DNA of 64,000 nucleotides from Bedellia somnulentella (lineage: Eukaryota > Arthropoda > Insecta > Lepidoptera > Bedelliidae): positions 13,235,608-13,299,607 of the forward strand of contig OY755191.1 of NCBI GenBank assembly GCA_963576735.1, written 5' to 3'. Under the pieces are notes generated by a model that did no database searches, was not told where the DNA came from, and saw only the letters and a program-made list of their open reading frames with translations. The position numbers were made by a program, and so were the translations under genes. Of this stretch, positions 21,526-31,033 are shown piece by piece (within the stretch, counting starts at the first letter, position 1; each line of letters starts with the position of its first letter).

Positions 21526-22116
21526 TTTCACGATTGCACATTATAATTGAAACAACTTTTGATTTTCGGATATTTTAATCGCGTATTATTACATTATTTT
21601 TAAAGCCCGACGTTTCGAAAACTTTTCAGTTATCATGGTCACGGGAAGACTGAGGTGTTATTTGTCATTATACAGTACTATAAAATTATTAATACTAACT
21701 ACCTTCACAAAATTTTAAGTTACATTTGCGTTTAATATTTGCTATGTACAAAAAGAGCTAATGTTATCTGGAGTCTTGCTAGTGTTCTTCCCTCGCTTGG
21801 TTGTGCTAATGATCGGGTTCCAAGCAGGTGGTAATTGCCAACCATCATATCTATTGAAGTTTGGATGTTTCTTTATTTCAATAGACTCGCGTATCATTCT
21901 AGGTATCAATCGATTCTCTTTTGCTAGAATTGTAGGTTTGTCAAAACGCATGTGGTGGTTTGGCTTATCGAAGGTGTGTTCACACAAAGCAGATCTTCCA
22001 GGACGCCTATTCTTCATATCAGCAATATGTTCTCTAACGCGAGTTGCTACACTACGCTTTGTTTGGCCGATGTATGAAAGACCACACTCACAGTCTAGTT
22101 TATAAACGCCTGCATC
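21526..22116 (-). mobile_element. Penelope-like retroelement 3' part
   Basis: GIY-YIG coding sequence is followed, on the minus strand, by non-coding sequence with CTTCCCGTGACCATGATAAC and AACGTCGGGC, a phrase also found at 36085-36315. The rest of the element, including the reverse transcriptase, is lost in the assembly gap or truncated. Confidence 0.8.
21742..22116 (-). CDS. Penelope-like element GIY-YIG endonuclease domain (partial)
   Basis: The open frame reads DAGVYKLDCECGLSYIGQTK at its known start, then RSVATRVREHIADM, then LCEHTFDKPNHH, and later FNRYDGWQLPPAWNPII to a stop. It is the C-terminal nuclease of Penelope-like elements: GVY and YIG form the GIY-YIG core, the downstream Arg and the REH motif fit, and the CxCG cysteines before YIG are characteristic of the family. 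The domain nicks DNA to start target-primed reverse transcription. The frame runs into the run of N bases, so the reverse-transcriptase half cannot be seen. Confidence 0.85.
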   Translation of the reverse strand, partial: DAGVYKLDCECGLSYIGQTKRSVATRVREHIADMKNRRPGRSALCEHTFDKPNHHMRFDKPTILAKENRLIPRMIRESIEIKKHPNFNRYDGWQLPPAWNPIISTTKRGKNTSKTPDNISSFCT

Positions 22117-22316
22117 NNNNNNNNNNNNNNNNNNNNNNNNNNNNNNNNNNNNNNNNNNNNNNNNNNNNNNNNNNNNNNNNNNNNNNNNNNNNNNNNNNNN
22201 NNNNNNNNNNNNNNNNNNNNNNNNNNNNNNNNNNNNNNNNNNNNNNNNNNNNNNNNNNNNNNNNNNNNNNNNNNNNNNNNNNNNNNNNNNNNNNNNNNNN
22301 NNNNNNNNNNNNNNNN
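22117..22316. other. assembly gap, 200 N
   Basis: Exactly 200 undetermined bases. The left flank is a Penelope-like coding frame and the right flank is mid-family-R (ATCGGATTGTTACTTG), so at least one junction is missing and the true size is unknown. Confidence 0.99.
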
Positions 22317-22734
22317 ATCGGATTGTTACTTGATACCGTACTATGGAGATCGGGTAGAATGGGTAACATTTCGAAAATTCGAATATCTCAAATCCGAAAT
22401 TCACTATTCAGAAAACTGTTCACATAATTTACGTATCACAGATGCTTTATTTTCCACAACTTCATTAGAACATAAATACATTTTCTAGAAGTATCACTTC
22501 CCAGAAAAACTAAAACCAGATTATTAAAATGAATTTTTTGCTTTTACCAACTACATCTTTTACTATAATCTCATTATTCCAAAGGTTTAAAAGACCGAAG
22601 TAACTTTATCTATAGTCTTACATATCGTAAATCTCTTTAACCAGATATTTTTTATGTTAGAAAAATTGTATAAATAGAACGCGGATGCATGCCTGTTTGT
22701 ATGTATACTTGCTTGCTTGTTTGCATGCTTGGTT

Positions 22735-22905
22735 GCATGTAGGGGGGTTGCAGGGGGGCAGAGCCCCCCTGCTTGGGGGGGTCGGGGGGCGAAAGCCCCC
22801 TGCAGACAAAGAAAAGTTAGGTTACATTCAGTTAGGTTAGGTTAGGTTAGATTATGTATAAAACGAGCGAGCGTAGCGCAGCGGAGCGAGCACCTAAATG
22901 TCTGA
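22735..22905. repeat. G-rich palindromes and short TTAGG array
   Basis: GGGGGGCAGAGCCCCCC and GGGGGGCGAAAGCCCCC are two strong GC hairpins within 50 bases. They are followed at about 22828-22854 by GTTAGGTTAGGTTAGGTTAG (the insect telomere unit, nearly four times) and at about 22862 by CGAGCGAGCGTAGCGCAGCG. All this sits in AT-rich sequence. The latter motif recalls the left end of the block at 15662. Confidence 0.75.
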
Positions 22906-23275
22906 TGCATGGTATACTACTAAGCGGGGTATACTATTACTTAAAATATGCCTGCAAAATTATTCATAGCAGTGGGTATCATTCAATACATCTGTATTTC
23001 AAATATATGGAAAATGATTTTTTGGTATAGTGATTATTCGGAAAAGCAATATTGCGGAATTAAGGTATATCTGGTTTTCGATTCTTCGGAAATCCGTTCT
23101 AGTGGTTAATCAAAATGATAGTAAACAAAAACAAAAACCAAACAATAATCTGGAATGTCAGAATATGGTATATGAAATTTTGATGAAACAATATTATGGC
23201 AATTAAAAAAAAGGCGATTAGTTTTCGGTAAAACAATATTCGGGTTTAAAAGTTTCGGATATACAGTATGTAACC
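22905..23275. other. no recognised gene
   Basis: AT-rich. Nothing recognised before family R resumes at about 23275. Confidence 0.4.
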
Positions 23276-23489
23276 GGTAGAATGCTTTTAACAGATTTTT
23301 ATTTTTTTATGAAGGTTTTAGTTCTATTTTATGTTGGTTTTGACACCTGAGCCTCAGATTTCAAACATTTACACATATATAAAGGAAATATGATGTGTAG
23401 AGTTTAATAAGGTAAATAAAGGTTTGGTTTTGTCACCTGAGAAACGGATTTTAGACCCTTACATACATATAAACTACAAAACATATAGT

Positions 23490-23690
23490 ATGCTGAGTAG
23501 TATCGGCTTAGAAAAGCACAGCTCCATTTCTACCAGTGGGTGTTCGTAAGAGCGACTTAGGAAATTGGGACTTTTTAAGTAATGTTGGGCGATGCGGTTG
23601 GAGACCCATCACCATCAACCTTTTTTACACTTAACTTCCAAAAGTAGCTGAGGAATTTTTGCTTCCGAAGTAGCCTTCGCAAAAAGCAAG
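23490..23690 (+). repeat. old SINE-B copy of family R
   Basis: Paralogue of 19713-19909. It carries the uninterrupted CCCTTGGTTTGT site. Confidence 0.75.
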
Positions 23691-23828
23691 GGGAAGCCCC
23701 CTTGGTTTGTGCTATTATAAACCCCTTATACACCTTACTTTTCGCAGTCGGTTAAAATCAAACCAACTAAATTGCGTGCAGTTTCATCTGGCGCGTAGAT
23801 TTAACCTATTGTTTGTAGAATTGAATTG

Positions 23829-24074
23829 AAATTTGCTGTGTAGTGTCGGCTTAGAATAGCACTACCCCATTTCTTCCGGTGGATGTACGTAAGAGGCGAC
23901 TAACGGTATTGGGGCTTTTAAGGGATTTTTGGGCGATGCGGTTGGAGACCCATCACCAACAATCTTTATTTTACCATCTTCTTCCACACAACTTTCCAAA
24001 AGTGGCTGAGGAATATCTAATTCCTTAGCTCTGGCTACCCCTTCTAGGGATTAATAGCCGTGAGTATATGTATG
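23829..24074 (+). mobile_element. full SINE-B copy
   Basis: TTGCTGTGTAGTGTCGGC to GCCGTGAGTATATG and tail. It splits family R at GTTTGTAGAATG (GTTTGTAGAAT before and TTTGTAGAATG after), which gives a target-site duplication of about 10 bp plus about 12 unmatched bases at the 5' end. Confidence 0.88.
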
Positions 24075-24304
24075 TATGTTTGTAGAATGACATCTATCGG
24101 ATTGTTGCTTGATACCTTACTATGGAAATTGGATTGAATACTTTCAACGGTTTTTTTATATTTTTTATTAAGGTTTTAGTCCTATTTTATGTTAGTTTTG
24201 TCAACCCAGAAACGGATTTTTTACCCTTACACATATATAAAGCTTTGAGACAACAGACGCAAAGTATATAAATTGGTATCTGTAATTAGCATATAAGACT
24301 CTGA

Positions 24305-24545
24305 CGACGTAGTATGCAAGATAGAAAAAGGAATGTTGAGGTGGTTTCGGCATATAGAGAGGATGGATGAAAATAAAGTAGCGAAAGAGATATACAGAGC
24401 CAATGTGGATGGGATTGTTAGTAGAGGAGGAATAATGAATGTAAGGGAAGCAAGAGAGGTTTGTCAAGATCGTACTAAGTGGCGATCGATAGTCTCTGCC
24501 TACCCCAATGGGAATAATGGGTGTGAGTATAAGTAAGTAAGTAAG
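24305..24545 (+). mobile_element. RTE LINE 3' end, TAAG-tail subfamily
   Basis: Encodes GMLRWFRHIERMDENK, then ANVDGIVSRG. An internal deletion then joins to NVREAREVCQDRTKWRSIVS. It ends GGGTGTGAGTATAAGTAAG with a (TAAG)n tail. Confidence 0.85.
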
Positions 24546-25288
24546 TACTCTGTTCTTAGGCATAGAAATCTTCTCTAGGTATTCCTAGGCATAATTGTGC
24601 AGTGAGGCACAATATTATTGTAGTTGACTTTCTAGCGATAAACTTTTTTTATTCATGTCAAGCTGGCATCGTTTGGCCGTTTATGAAACCTGGCTCATAC
24701 TTGACTGTAAAGTTATATATTCTTTGAGAAATTTTGCATATAGATTATTATTGCTTTTATACTTCAAAACTTGCATAAAGTCAAGTTATTTCAATTAAAT
24801 AACCAAAAGTATATTTTTTGTTTAAAAATTTAATACATAAAAGAAATCTAGGCATTACAAATAAAGCGCAACTTAACACAACCCATTGTGTTTGCAATCT
24901 GTGAAAATGAATAATGACTATACTTGAACACCATTGGAACCATCTTGAAAGCGAAAAATAAGGATAATAAAATGTCTACGAAAAACAGAAAATGTTATAC
25001 AATTAAATTATCACTTCTTGGTGTTTTTTATGCTCAAATCACAGCATATTCATACCTTACTTTTCTTTGTCGGTTTAAATACCCAAAATCAAGAAAAAAA
25101 AGGTCAATCCATGCAGTGATTGTTCGACATCACATAGCATATTCATATCTCGTTTTTCGCTGTCGGTTAATTATAATATTTATCCAGGCCCAAGGAAACA
25201 TGGGTCTATGCATGCGGTGAGTGTTGCCCTAACCCTTATAAATCTACCACCGGCAAACTAACTCATTACATTTATCTAGTATATTTTA

Positions 25289-25533
25289 CGATCACCCACG
25301 GGTAGAAATGGGGTAGTGCTATTCTAAGCCGACACTACACGACAACGGACTAAGGGTATAGGGGCTTTTTAAGTGATTTTTGGGCGATGTGGTTGGAGAC
25401 CCATCACCAAAAACGTTTATTATTATCATCTTTTCCCCAATCAACTTCCAAAAGTGGCTGAGGAATTTATCATTCCAAAGCACTGGCTACCCCATTAAGG
25501 GATCTATAGCTGTGAGTATATGTATGTATGTAC
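25289..25533 (+). mobile_element. SINE-B copy with inverted 5' part
   Basis: 25289-25340 is the SINE 5' end on the minus strand (CCACGGGTAGAAATGGGGTA, then CCGACACTACAC). From 25341 the remaining SINE runs on the plus strand (CGGACTAAGGGTATAGGGGC) to its tail. The 10-bp target-site duplication GTATATTTTA lies at 25279-25288 and 25534-25543. Confidence 0.9.
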
Positions 25534-25555
25534 GTATATTTTAAAATACTTTCGA

Positions 25556-25660
25556 AGAGGTCAATAAAGGTAGCTTGAGAGGTTTGCCAGGATCGAACAA
25601 AGTGGTGATCGATAGTCTCTGCCTACCACAATGGGAAATGATGGCGCGAGCATATGTATG
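25556..25660 (+). repeat. old RTE LINE 3' end (paralogue)
   Basis: Same copy as 20955-21052: GTAGCTTGAGAGGTTTGCC to GCGCGAGCATATGTATGTA. Confidence 0.8.
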
Positions 25661-25895
25661 TATTTCCAGAAAATATGATTGTTTAAAACTTAAATAAATA
25701 CTATGGTGTGATAATAAAACCATGGTAGGCACTTACACATAAAGTGGAACTTAACGCAACCCATTGTGTTTGCAATCTAAGAAAATGAGTATTGACTACA
25801 ATTGAACACAACTGAAACCATCTTGAAGGAGAGAAATAATGAAAATTAAATCAAGGTGTGATGAAATAGTAATTCAAATAAATTTTCATCTCTTA

Positions 25896-26675
25896 GGGCC
25901 AGTTTCACCACTCACAGATAAACTCTCTGATAGTCTATTCGGCACTTATCTGCCGGATAAACAACAAGTTTCGGTTTCACAGGTCTCAGATAGAAATATC
26001 TTGCAGATAAACTCCCCGGTATCTTATCAGTCACATCAAGTGGCTGTTAAATTCTTATCCGGCAAATAAGAAACTTTTTTCACAATTTTTTCATAATTTA
26101 CCGCCACTTGTAGACGGTAAATTATGAGCTGCTTTACCAATGTTCAAATTGTAATAAGAAGTGCTCTAATATGGACCTATTTGAATGTTTGGAATAATTT
26201 TTAATATATATTTTTTGGCCTCTGGAAGCAACACCAACAAGTCCGTTTCTTCCTGAGTGAAGTTAACATTCCTGTCACGATTTTTTTCCATAGTGAATTA
26301 TAAAAACGAAATTAAACACAGCAAAAATGCAAAACAAAGTTGAACAAACAAACACTTCACTCGGTTACCCAACAGCATTTGCGTTGCGTTTCGAGATTCT
26401 ATTTCTCACTATTTAACTGTTGGTTTTATGACAATTCAAAATGTTTTTAATAAGACTTAATTTACAAATATTAAAACTAAACGCATAAAATCGACGTTGC
26501 CGTCTTTTTTATTCTTATCTGGCAGGTAAATTTAACTAACGCGTAATTTATCTAATAGATAGATGGTGAAACCTACAAAATATATCAGCCACTTTTATCC
26601 ATCAGATAACGTGATGTGGCGCGTTTAACTATCTGTAAGTGGTGAAACTTTATCTGTAAGTGGTGAAACTGGCCC
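25896..26675. mobile_element. PIF/Harbinger-like element, internally deleted
   Basis: Terminal inverted repeats of about 27 bp: GGGCCAGTTTCACCACTCAC on the left and GTAAGTGGTGAAACTGGCCC on the right. The empty counterpart near 21284 (CATCTCTTAGTGTTTTTAAT) confirms the insertion. TTA to the left and AGA to the right are compatible with a mutated 3-bp TTA duplication. Extra copies of CTGTAAGTGGTGAAAC lie near the right end. It encodes a Myb/SANT-type start but no transposase. Confidence 0.75.
26166..26291 (-). pseudogene. truncated Myb/SANT-like protein of a Harbinger element
   Basis: A 41-codon frame starts MEKNRDRNVNFTQEETDLLV. The segment NFTQEE..LLVLL matches the opening helix of Myb/SANT-like DNA-binding proteins that Harbinger elements encode beside their transposase. 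The frame then leaves the family pattern and stops at 26166, so about three quarters of the protein is missing. In intact elements this protein brings the transposase to the terminal repeats. The short length makes the assignment tentative, but the terminal repeats support it. Confidence 0.55.
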
Positions 26676-26769
26676 AGAGTCTTTTTAATGTTATTAGGTA
26701 GTTTGCTATGTTCTGTCTTTAAAACGAAATTCCTAGCTCAATTATCATTAAAATAAAATAAAATAATCA

Positions 26770-27253
26770 TTAATGACAAAGTAAAAAGATGAATCTTTGT
26801 TTTTCAAACGTCAAATTTTGACTTAATGTTTACTTCGGATTCGGAAGGTGTTTTGTTGATAGAAGAACCCGTAAGAGACTTGTCAACACACATCTTTTTT
26901 ACGTCCATTACAATAGGCTGTTTGACTAAGTTTGAAAACTATCTTATGGTGTTAATTTGTTTAAAAGTAGCCTTAAAAAAATATTTTTCTGTCTTCATTT
27001 TAGCTATTTTATTAAAAAACCGAAAAAGGAAATGATGTGAATATTGTCAAATGTGCCACGAAAACGCGACTTTAAGTAATATGGCGGCTGTAACACAAGT
27101 GACGTCAATTCCGCATTAAACACCAATGAGCGAAGCGATACACAGTCTGTTAAGGCGCGATCTACGTTAAAAATAGCCAATCACGGTCGTTTTTAGTCAC
27201 GTGACAGTTGCATCAAAAATACCTATTATAGAAGACGGAGTTTAGTGAAATAA
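26770..27253. other. no recognised gene
   Basis: A 69-codon plus-strand frame (26826-27035) has no family match that I recognise. The rest is plain AT-rich sequence. Confidence 0.4.
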
Positions 27254-27263
27254 TGCAAAAATT

Positions 27264-27630
27264 TTAATATAAACATAACATAACATAAACGTTCACGCTG
27301 AATATCCCCGAAGGGGTTGGCAGAGGTACTAATACTTCTGAACATCACGTGACTTTGTCACCTGGTGTTCAGAGTACCCACGTTTTGCATGGACAGTGTA
27401 CTCATGTGATAGGGGGCAGGCCTATCGCCGTTTTGTACGAAAACATGACTAAGTTTCACTCAGCCATGTGGGTTTCCTCACGATGTTTTCCCTCACCGTT
27501 AAATAACATGATAAATTAACCACACATATGTCTTAAGAAAAGACAAATTGGTGTAGGCCCGACCCAGGATTTGAACACTAGTCGTTTGCACGATAACCGA
27601 GTGTTCTACCCACTGGGCTATCACGGTTGC
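27264..27630 (-). mobile_element. full-length SINE-A copy
   Basis: Tail (CATAA)n to head TATCACGGTTGC. The 10-bp target-site duplication TGCAAAAATT lies at 27254-27263 and 27631-27640. Confidence 0.93.
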
Positions 27631-27640
27631 TGCAAAAATT

Positions 27641-28250
27641 ATATCTCACATTATTACATATTGCTCCAAAAAAGAAATATTAAGACTAATGAAATAAAAG
27701 ATTTATTTATTTTTATTACAGTCAAATAGCCTATTTCGGTGTAAGCCTGGAACATCCTGCACAGAGTCCTGATGATACCAAGTCATTTTATCTTTAATGT
27801 AATCATTAACATTGTAATAGGCTTTCGAACTAAGATTTCTTATACTACTGCTTTAAAAAATACCCAATATAATGTGTGTATGTATGTCTGTGTATATTGT
27901 TAAATTAGTATTCCAATGCATGGATATGTTCTTTCTTTACTGTGGAACTCTACCTGTGTTCTGAACCCGCGTGCATATTTTTCAGTTTCAATTTAAAAGT
28001 TTCGATGTTCCGAAACAGCTGTTTTCGTAACATCATTAGCGCTTGTTTTCAAAGTTTTTTTTGTATTTTTTGTTGTTTTATAATTAATTTCACGTAGTAT
28101 TTGTGTGTTGTTATTAGTAGCGGGCCGCACTGACTTCGTTCGGGTGTTGTGCTGTATTGTGGTAGTCGATCAATTCGGTATACAAAGTTATCGACTTAAA
28201 TAAACTCTGAAATTTAATATTATAATAATTTGTTCTCGGAAAGTTACAAA
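27641..28250. other. no recognised gene
   Basis: No repeat match. Sequence near 28100-28160 is slightly GC-richer (GCGGGCCGCACTGACTTCG) and precedes a small ORF. Confidence 0.4.
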
Positions 28251-28370
28251 ATGAATAAAAAAAAACCCCGAGAAGAAATTTTATCTACAAAAAGGAAAGC
28301 TAGCAGAAGGCGCTATGACAAAATATTCATCCCAGAACTAAGTCGGCTTAGAAAAACAAAATATTTGTAG
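28251..28370 (+). CDS. small basic ORF, 39 residues, unidentified
   Basis: The frame MNKKKPREEILSTKRKASRR continues through RYDKIFIPELSRLRK to a stop. It is strongly basic. KRKASRRRY resembles the N-terminal basic stretches of several transposon-encoded DNA-binding proteins, but no domain is complete. The upstream AATTTGTTCTCGGAAAGTTACAA does not show a clear promoter. It could be a first exon, a transposon remnant, or chance. Confidence 0.25.
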   Translation: MNKKKPREEILSTKRKASRRRYDKIFIPELSRLRKTKYL

Positions 28371-29220
28371 AGAAAAAAAAAACAATGAATAATAATAACA
28401 ATTACTAAAAAGTAAAAAATATTGGTAAATATAACAGGGGTCTCCAAACAATAAACGTGTTTTTTTCCGTATTTTTTTGCTTAATATTATATCGGTTATA
28501 AGTAGACATTTCAAATTTTCATAGAGTATATACTTCGTTTTTTCTATACTGGAAATAAAAAAAACAAAGTAGAGCAACAAAGTCTTGAACATTTGCTGAA
28601 TATATAGAATTATCAAAAGCAGTAACAGAAAAAAAAAACTCAGTTGTGTAATGAATGATGCCTTTACTAATGTTTGAAAACCAGTTAAAATCTATGAAGA
28701 TAATTCAGCAGCTGTAGCTATTTCCAAGTAAAGAAACTTTACAAAGAATTCTAAGCACATTGAAATTCAATATCAATTTGTAAATAAAAATGTTAAGCAA
28801 GGAAGTAATAAGCAAATATATTTACAAAAGCTGTGGGAAATGTTAAAGTTACTTAATTTAGAAAAATTTTAAATTCAAAGGAGCACAGTTCCCTAATTGA
28901 TAATTATAATTATTGTAGTGTTTAAAAAGCTTTGTCTTATTGTTATTATTTTAAATTATAAATGTAAGGCGTGTTGGTGTATATGTACATTTATATTGGC
29001 AACACTGAGTGAAGGAAGGAACTAAAAGAGCCGACTCATACCACATGTTAAGAAATGTAGCTTAGAGAAAAACGTGTAACTAAAATTGAACTGTTCTTTT
29101 ATTAAATAAATGGGTGAATTTCAACAAATGCTGTTTTTTTTATCATGTTTTTATACATGTTTTCCAACTGTTATGTATTCTTCTATGGGTATTTATATCG
29201 TTACAGTTACTTACATATTA
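28371..29220. other. AT-rich stretch, no recognised gene
   Basis: The 92-codon minus-strand frame at 28338-28616 is low-complexity (Phe, Leu, Tyr) and looks like AT-rich noise. Confidence 0.5.
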
Positions 29221-29265
29221 GAATTTACTTAAACTAAGGAGATATTGAGGTTTAAGTTTTGATGG

Positions 29266-29383
29266 CCACCGATATGATACAATATCCAGCGATCGTTTTT
29301 CATGTACACCGATATGAGAAGACTTGGCACCGACATGAAAAGTCGAATCACCGATATGATAATTCTATCCACCGAAATGATAA
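29266..29383 (+). repeat. 21-bp-period minisatellite, locus 1
   Basis: Five copies of CACCGATATGATAA-like sequence. The last four start every 21-22 bases (29306, 29328, 29349, 29370), and the gaps also resemble one another (AAGTCTATC). The second locus is at 33808-34020. Confidence 0.8.
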
Positions 29384-29520
29384 GTCTATCAATTTTAAAA
29401 ACATTAATGAATAACCTAATTTAAATCTTTTTGGTCATGAAAACCTCATGTGGGGATTATTACTAATAAATAAAGAATAAATAGTTAAAATTCGGAGGTA
29501 GGAAACGCAAACACTACTTA

Positions 29521-29670
29521 AACTTGTAAAAGAAATAAAGGATAGAAGAATTTCGCACTGGCAGCCAATTGACACGGTGGCTCAGTTGGCAGAGCGTCGG
29601 GGCGTATACCCGAGGTCGCGGGTTCGATTCCCGCCTGTGTCGAAATTTTTCTTTCCTTTATTTATTCTTT
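29521..29670 (+). mobile_element. SINE-C copy with a tRNA-Tyr-like core
   Basis: The core is preceded by AAGAATTTCGCACT and followed by AAATTTTTCTTTCCTTTATT, both shared with the copies at 45543, 61762 and 62060. A stray reversed 3' end of the family (AACCTCATGTGGGGATTATT) lies at 29437-29480. Confidence 0.75.
29571..29642 (+). tRNA. tRNA-Tyr(GTA)-like sequence, probably the SINE-C core
   Basis: It folds as a full cloverleaf: acceptor GACACGG with CTGTGTC (one G:U pair), anticodon stem TCGGG/CCCGA around loop GCGTATA (anticodon GTA), and T-arm GCGGG-TTCGATT-CCCGC. Loop position 33 is C instead of the nearly universal T. There is no intron, although eukaryotic tRNA-Tyr genes usually have one. 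Diverged siblings with shared flanks point to a SINE rather than a working tRNA gene. Confidence 0.55.
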
Positions 29671-29800
29671 ATTCATTACTAGCAGCCCGTCCCGGCTTCG
29701 CTCGGGCATGAATTATCATTAACATTTTGTTTTTTATTTTATTACATGTATTATTATTTTAATATATTTTTTTAAGTTTTAAGCTATGCTATATTTTTTT

Positions 29801-30045
29801 GCTGTGTAGTGTCGGCTTAGAATAGCACTACCCCATTTCTTCCGGTGGGTGTACGTAACAGGCGACTAATGGTTTTGGGGCTTTTGAGGGATTTTTGGGC
29901 GATGCGGTTGGTGACCCATCACCGACAACCTTTATTTCACCATCTTTTCCCCACACAACTTCCAAAAGTGGCTGAGGAATTTTGGATTCCTTAGCTCTGG
30001 CTACCCCTTCTAGGGATTTATAGCCGTGAGTATATGTATGTATGT
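29801..30045 (+). mobile_element. SINE-B copy in the Helitron
   Basis: GCTGTGTAGTGTCGGC to TATG tail. The 11-bp target-site duplication TATATTTTTTT lies at 29790-29800 and 30046-30056. Confidence 0.93.
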
Positions 30046-30130
30046 TATATTTTTTTGTATTTATATTTAGATATATTTTTTTATTTTTTTTATTTTTTAT
30101 AATGAGTAATTACATCAAAAGCCATTCAAT

Positions 30131-30392
30131 TTATAGAGTTAGAGCTTCCCTGTAAACAATATTTGACGTTGTTGTATTTTGGGGCAGCAAAATAAATTGA
30201 TGTTCAGGGGCTCCCACCCGCGACAGGCCAACGTACAGTTGACCGTGAGTAAAACAATTCTTTCGCAGATGTTTTAACCGGAAATTGTAGCCGTTTAAAT
30301 GGAATTGGCAGATCAGTTGGGATCATCGGTATCCTCGGTATATGAGCTAATTGACCAGCTGCTGGGCCAGTGATAATAGTCGCTACAATCAA
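30131..30392 (-). pseudogene. Helitron Rep/helicase C-terminal remnant
   Basis: Frame one reads ATIITGPAAGQLAHIPRIP then FKRLQFPVK, the helicase stretch before its last motifs. It then jumps over a deletion and a frameshift. The adjacent frame reads KNCFTHGQLYVGLSRVG then APEHQFILLPQN, the HGQLYVxLSR motif of Helitron Pif1-type helicases. The loop that normally joins them (around AxTINKxQGQT) is missing. In intact elements this protein unwinds DNA and carries a rolling-circle nickase. This piece is inactive. Confidence 0.75.
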
Positions 30393-31033
30393 ATTTTGCT
30401 TTTACTCTTTGATAAGCAGCCTCCCGTACCCCTTCGTGACGCCTGCAACAACTTACTATGCATAGCTAATCGAGCGGAGTTTTATCTATTTTTTTAATTC
30501 GAGATAACTTTCGAATGGAATGTTCGAATTGAATAATTCAAAAAGGGTATTGAAGTAGTCTAAAATAATATATACGTTTTTAATAAGGATTAGATAGGTA
30601 CAAATAAAGAGCCTTTTCTAAAGCAGGATTTTAATTTAATTTTTAAATAATTTTATATAATGACGCTTGTTGTGAGATAACTATAATAGTTAGAGACATG
30701 CTGTCTGGGCATTTTTTTTAGATAATAATGTGTTCTATAAAATTGTAGTCCATAATTTTATTCTATTGTCAATAGTTTTCGCAGCGCACGCGATGTAAGG
30801 ATTTTTTTTGGTATTTCTTTAACACCTTGGGTTACATTTTTGAAGTTTACGTAAGGATCCCTAATTTTTTGAAAATGAAATATAGCCTATGTCACTCGGA
30901 AATAGTGTAGCATTAAAACAGTGAAAGAATTTTTCAAATCCGTCCAGTAGTTTTGGAGCCTATTCAATTCAAACAAACAAACAAACAAACAAACAAAAAA
31001 TCAAACCTTTCCTCTTTATAATATTAGTATAGA

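Larger units (their letters stand above)
13440..26770. repeat. diverged duplicated repeat region (family R)
   Basis: Several plus-strand copies of one non-coding unit occur here: 13480-14165, 14420-14617 continued at 17955-18275, 20180-20390, 22317-23440, 23700-23830 and 24080-24240. Marker phrases are GTCGGTTAAAAT, CTAACCGTTATAAATCTGCC, AGTTTCATCTGGCGCGT, TCTATCGGATTGTT and TTAACAGATTTTTATTTTTT. A second shared block (CCTAGGCATAATTGTGCAG to CTTAACGCAACCCATTGTG) occurs at 20597-21300, 24575-25000 and 25660-26760. The copies carry different insertions, so the duplications are older than those insertions. I do not recognise the class of the unit. Confidence 0.75.
29679..31033 (-). mobile_element. 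Helitron with decayed helicase remnant
   Basis: On the minus strand it begins TCTATACTAATATTATAA after A and ends GGGACGGGCTGCTAG before T, with a GCCCGAGCGAAGCCGGGAC stretch near the end. A SINE-B sits in its 3' part. Near the 5' end is a (TTTG)n run, about 30971-30998. Confidence 0.88.

Noticed and set aside
22828..22854. TTAGG run as evidence of a chromosome end
   Set aside because: Fewer than four units and normal interspersed repeats on both sides. It is interstitial at most.
24201..24563. Minus-strand frame of 120 codons
   Set aside because: Antisense to the RTE copy at 24305-24545.
28338..28616. Minus-strand 92-codon hydrophobic frame
   Set aside because: Runs of Phe, Leu, Tyr and Ile from A/T homopolymers. 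No membrane-protein pattern beyond base composition.
29571..29642. A functional tRNA-Tyr gene
   Set aside because: C at position 33, no intron, and flanks shared with three diverged copies fit a SINE core better. Kept only as tRNA-like.
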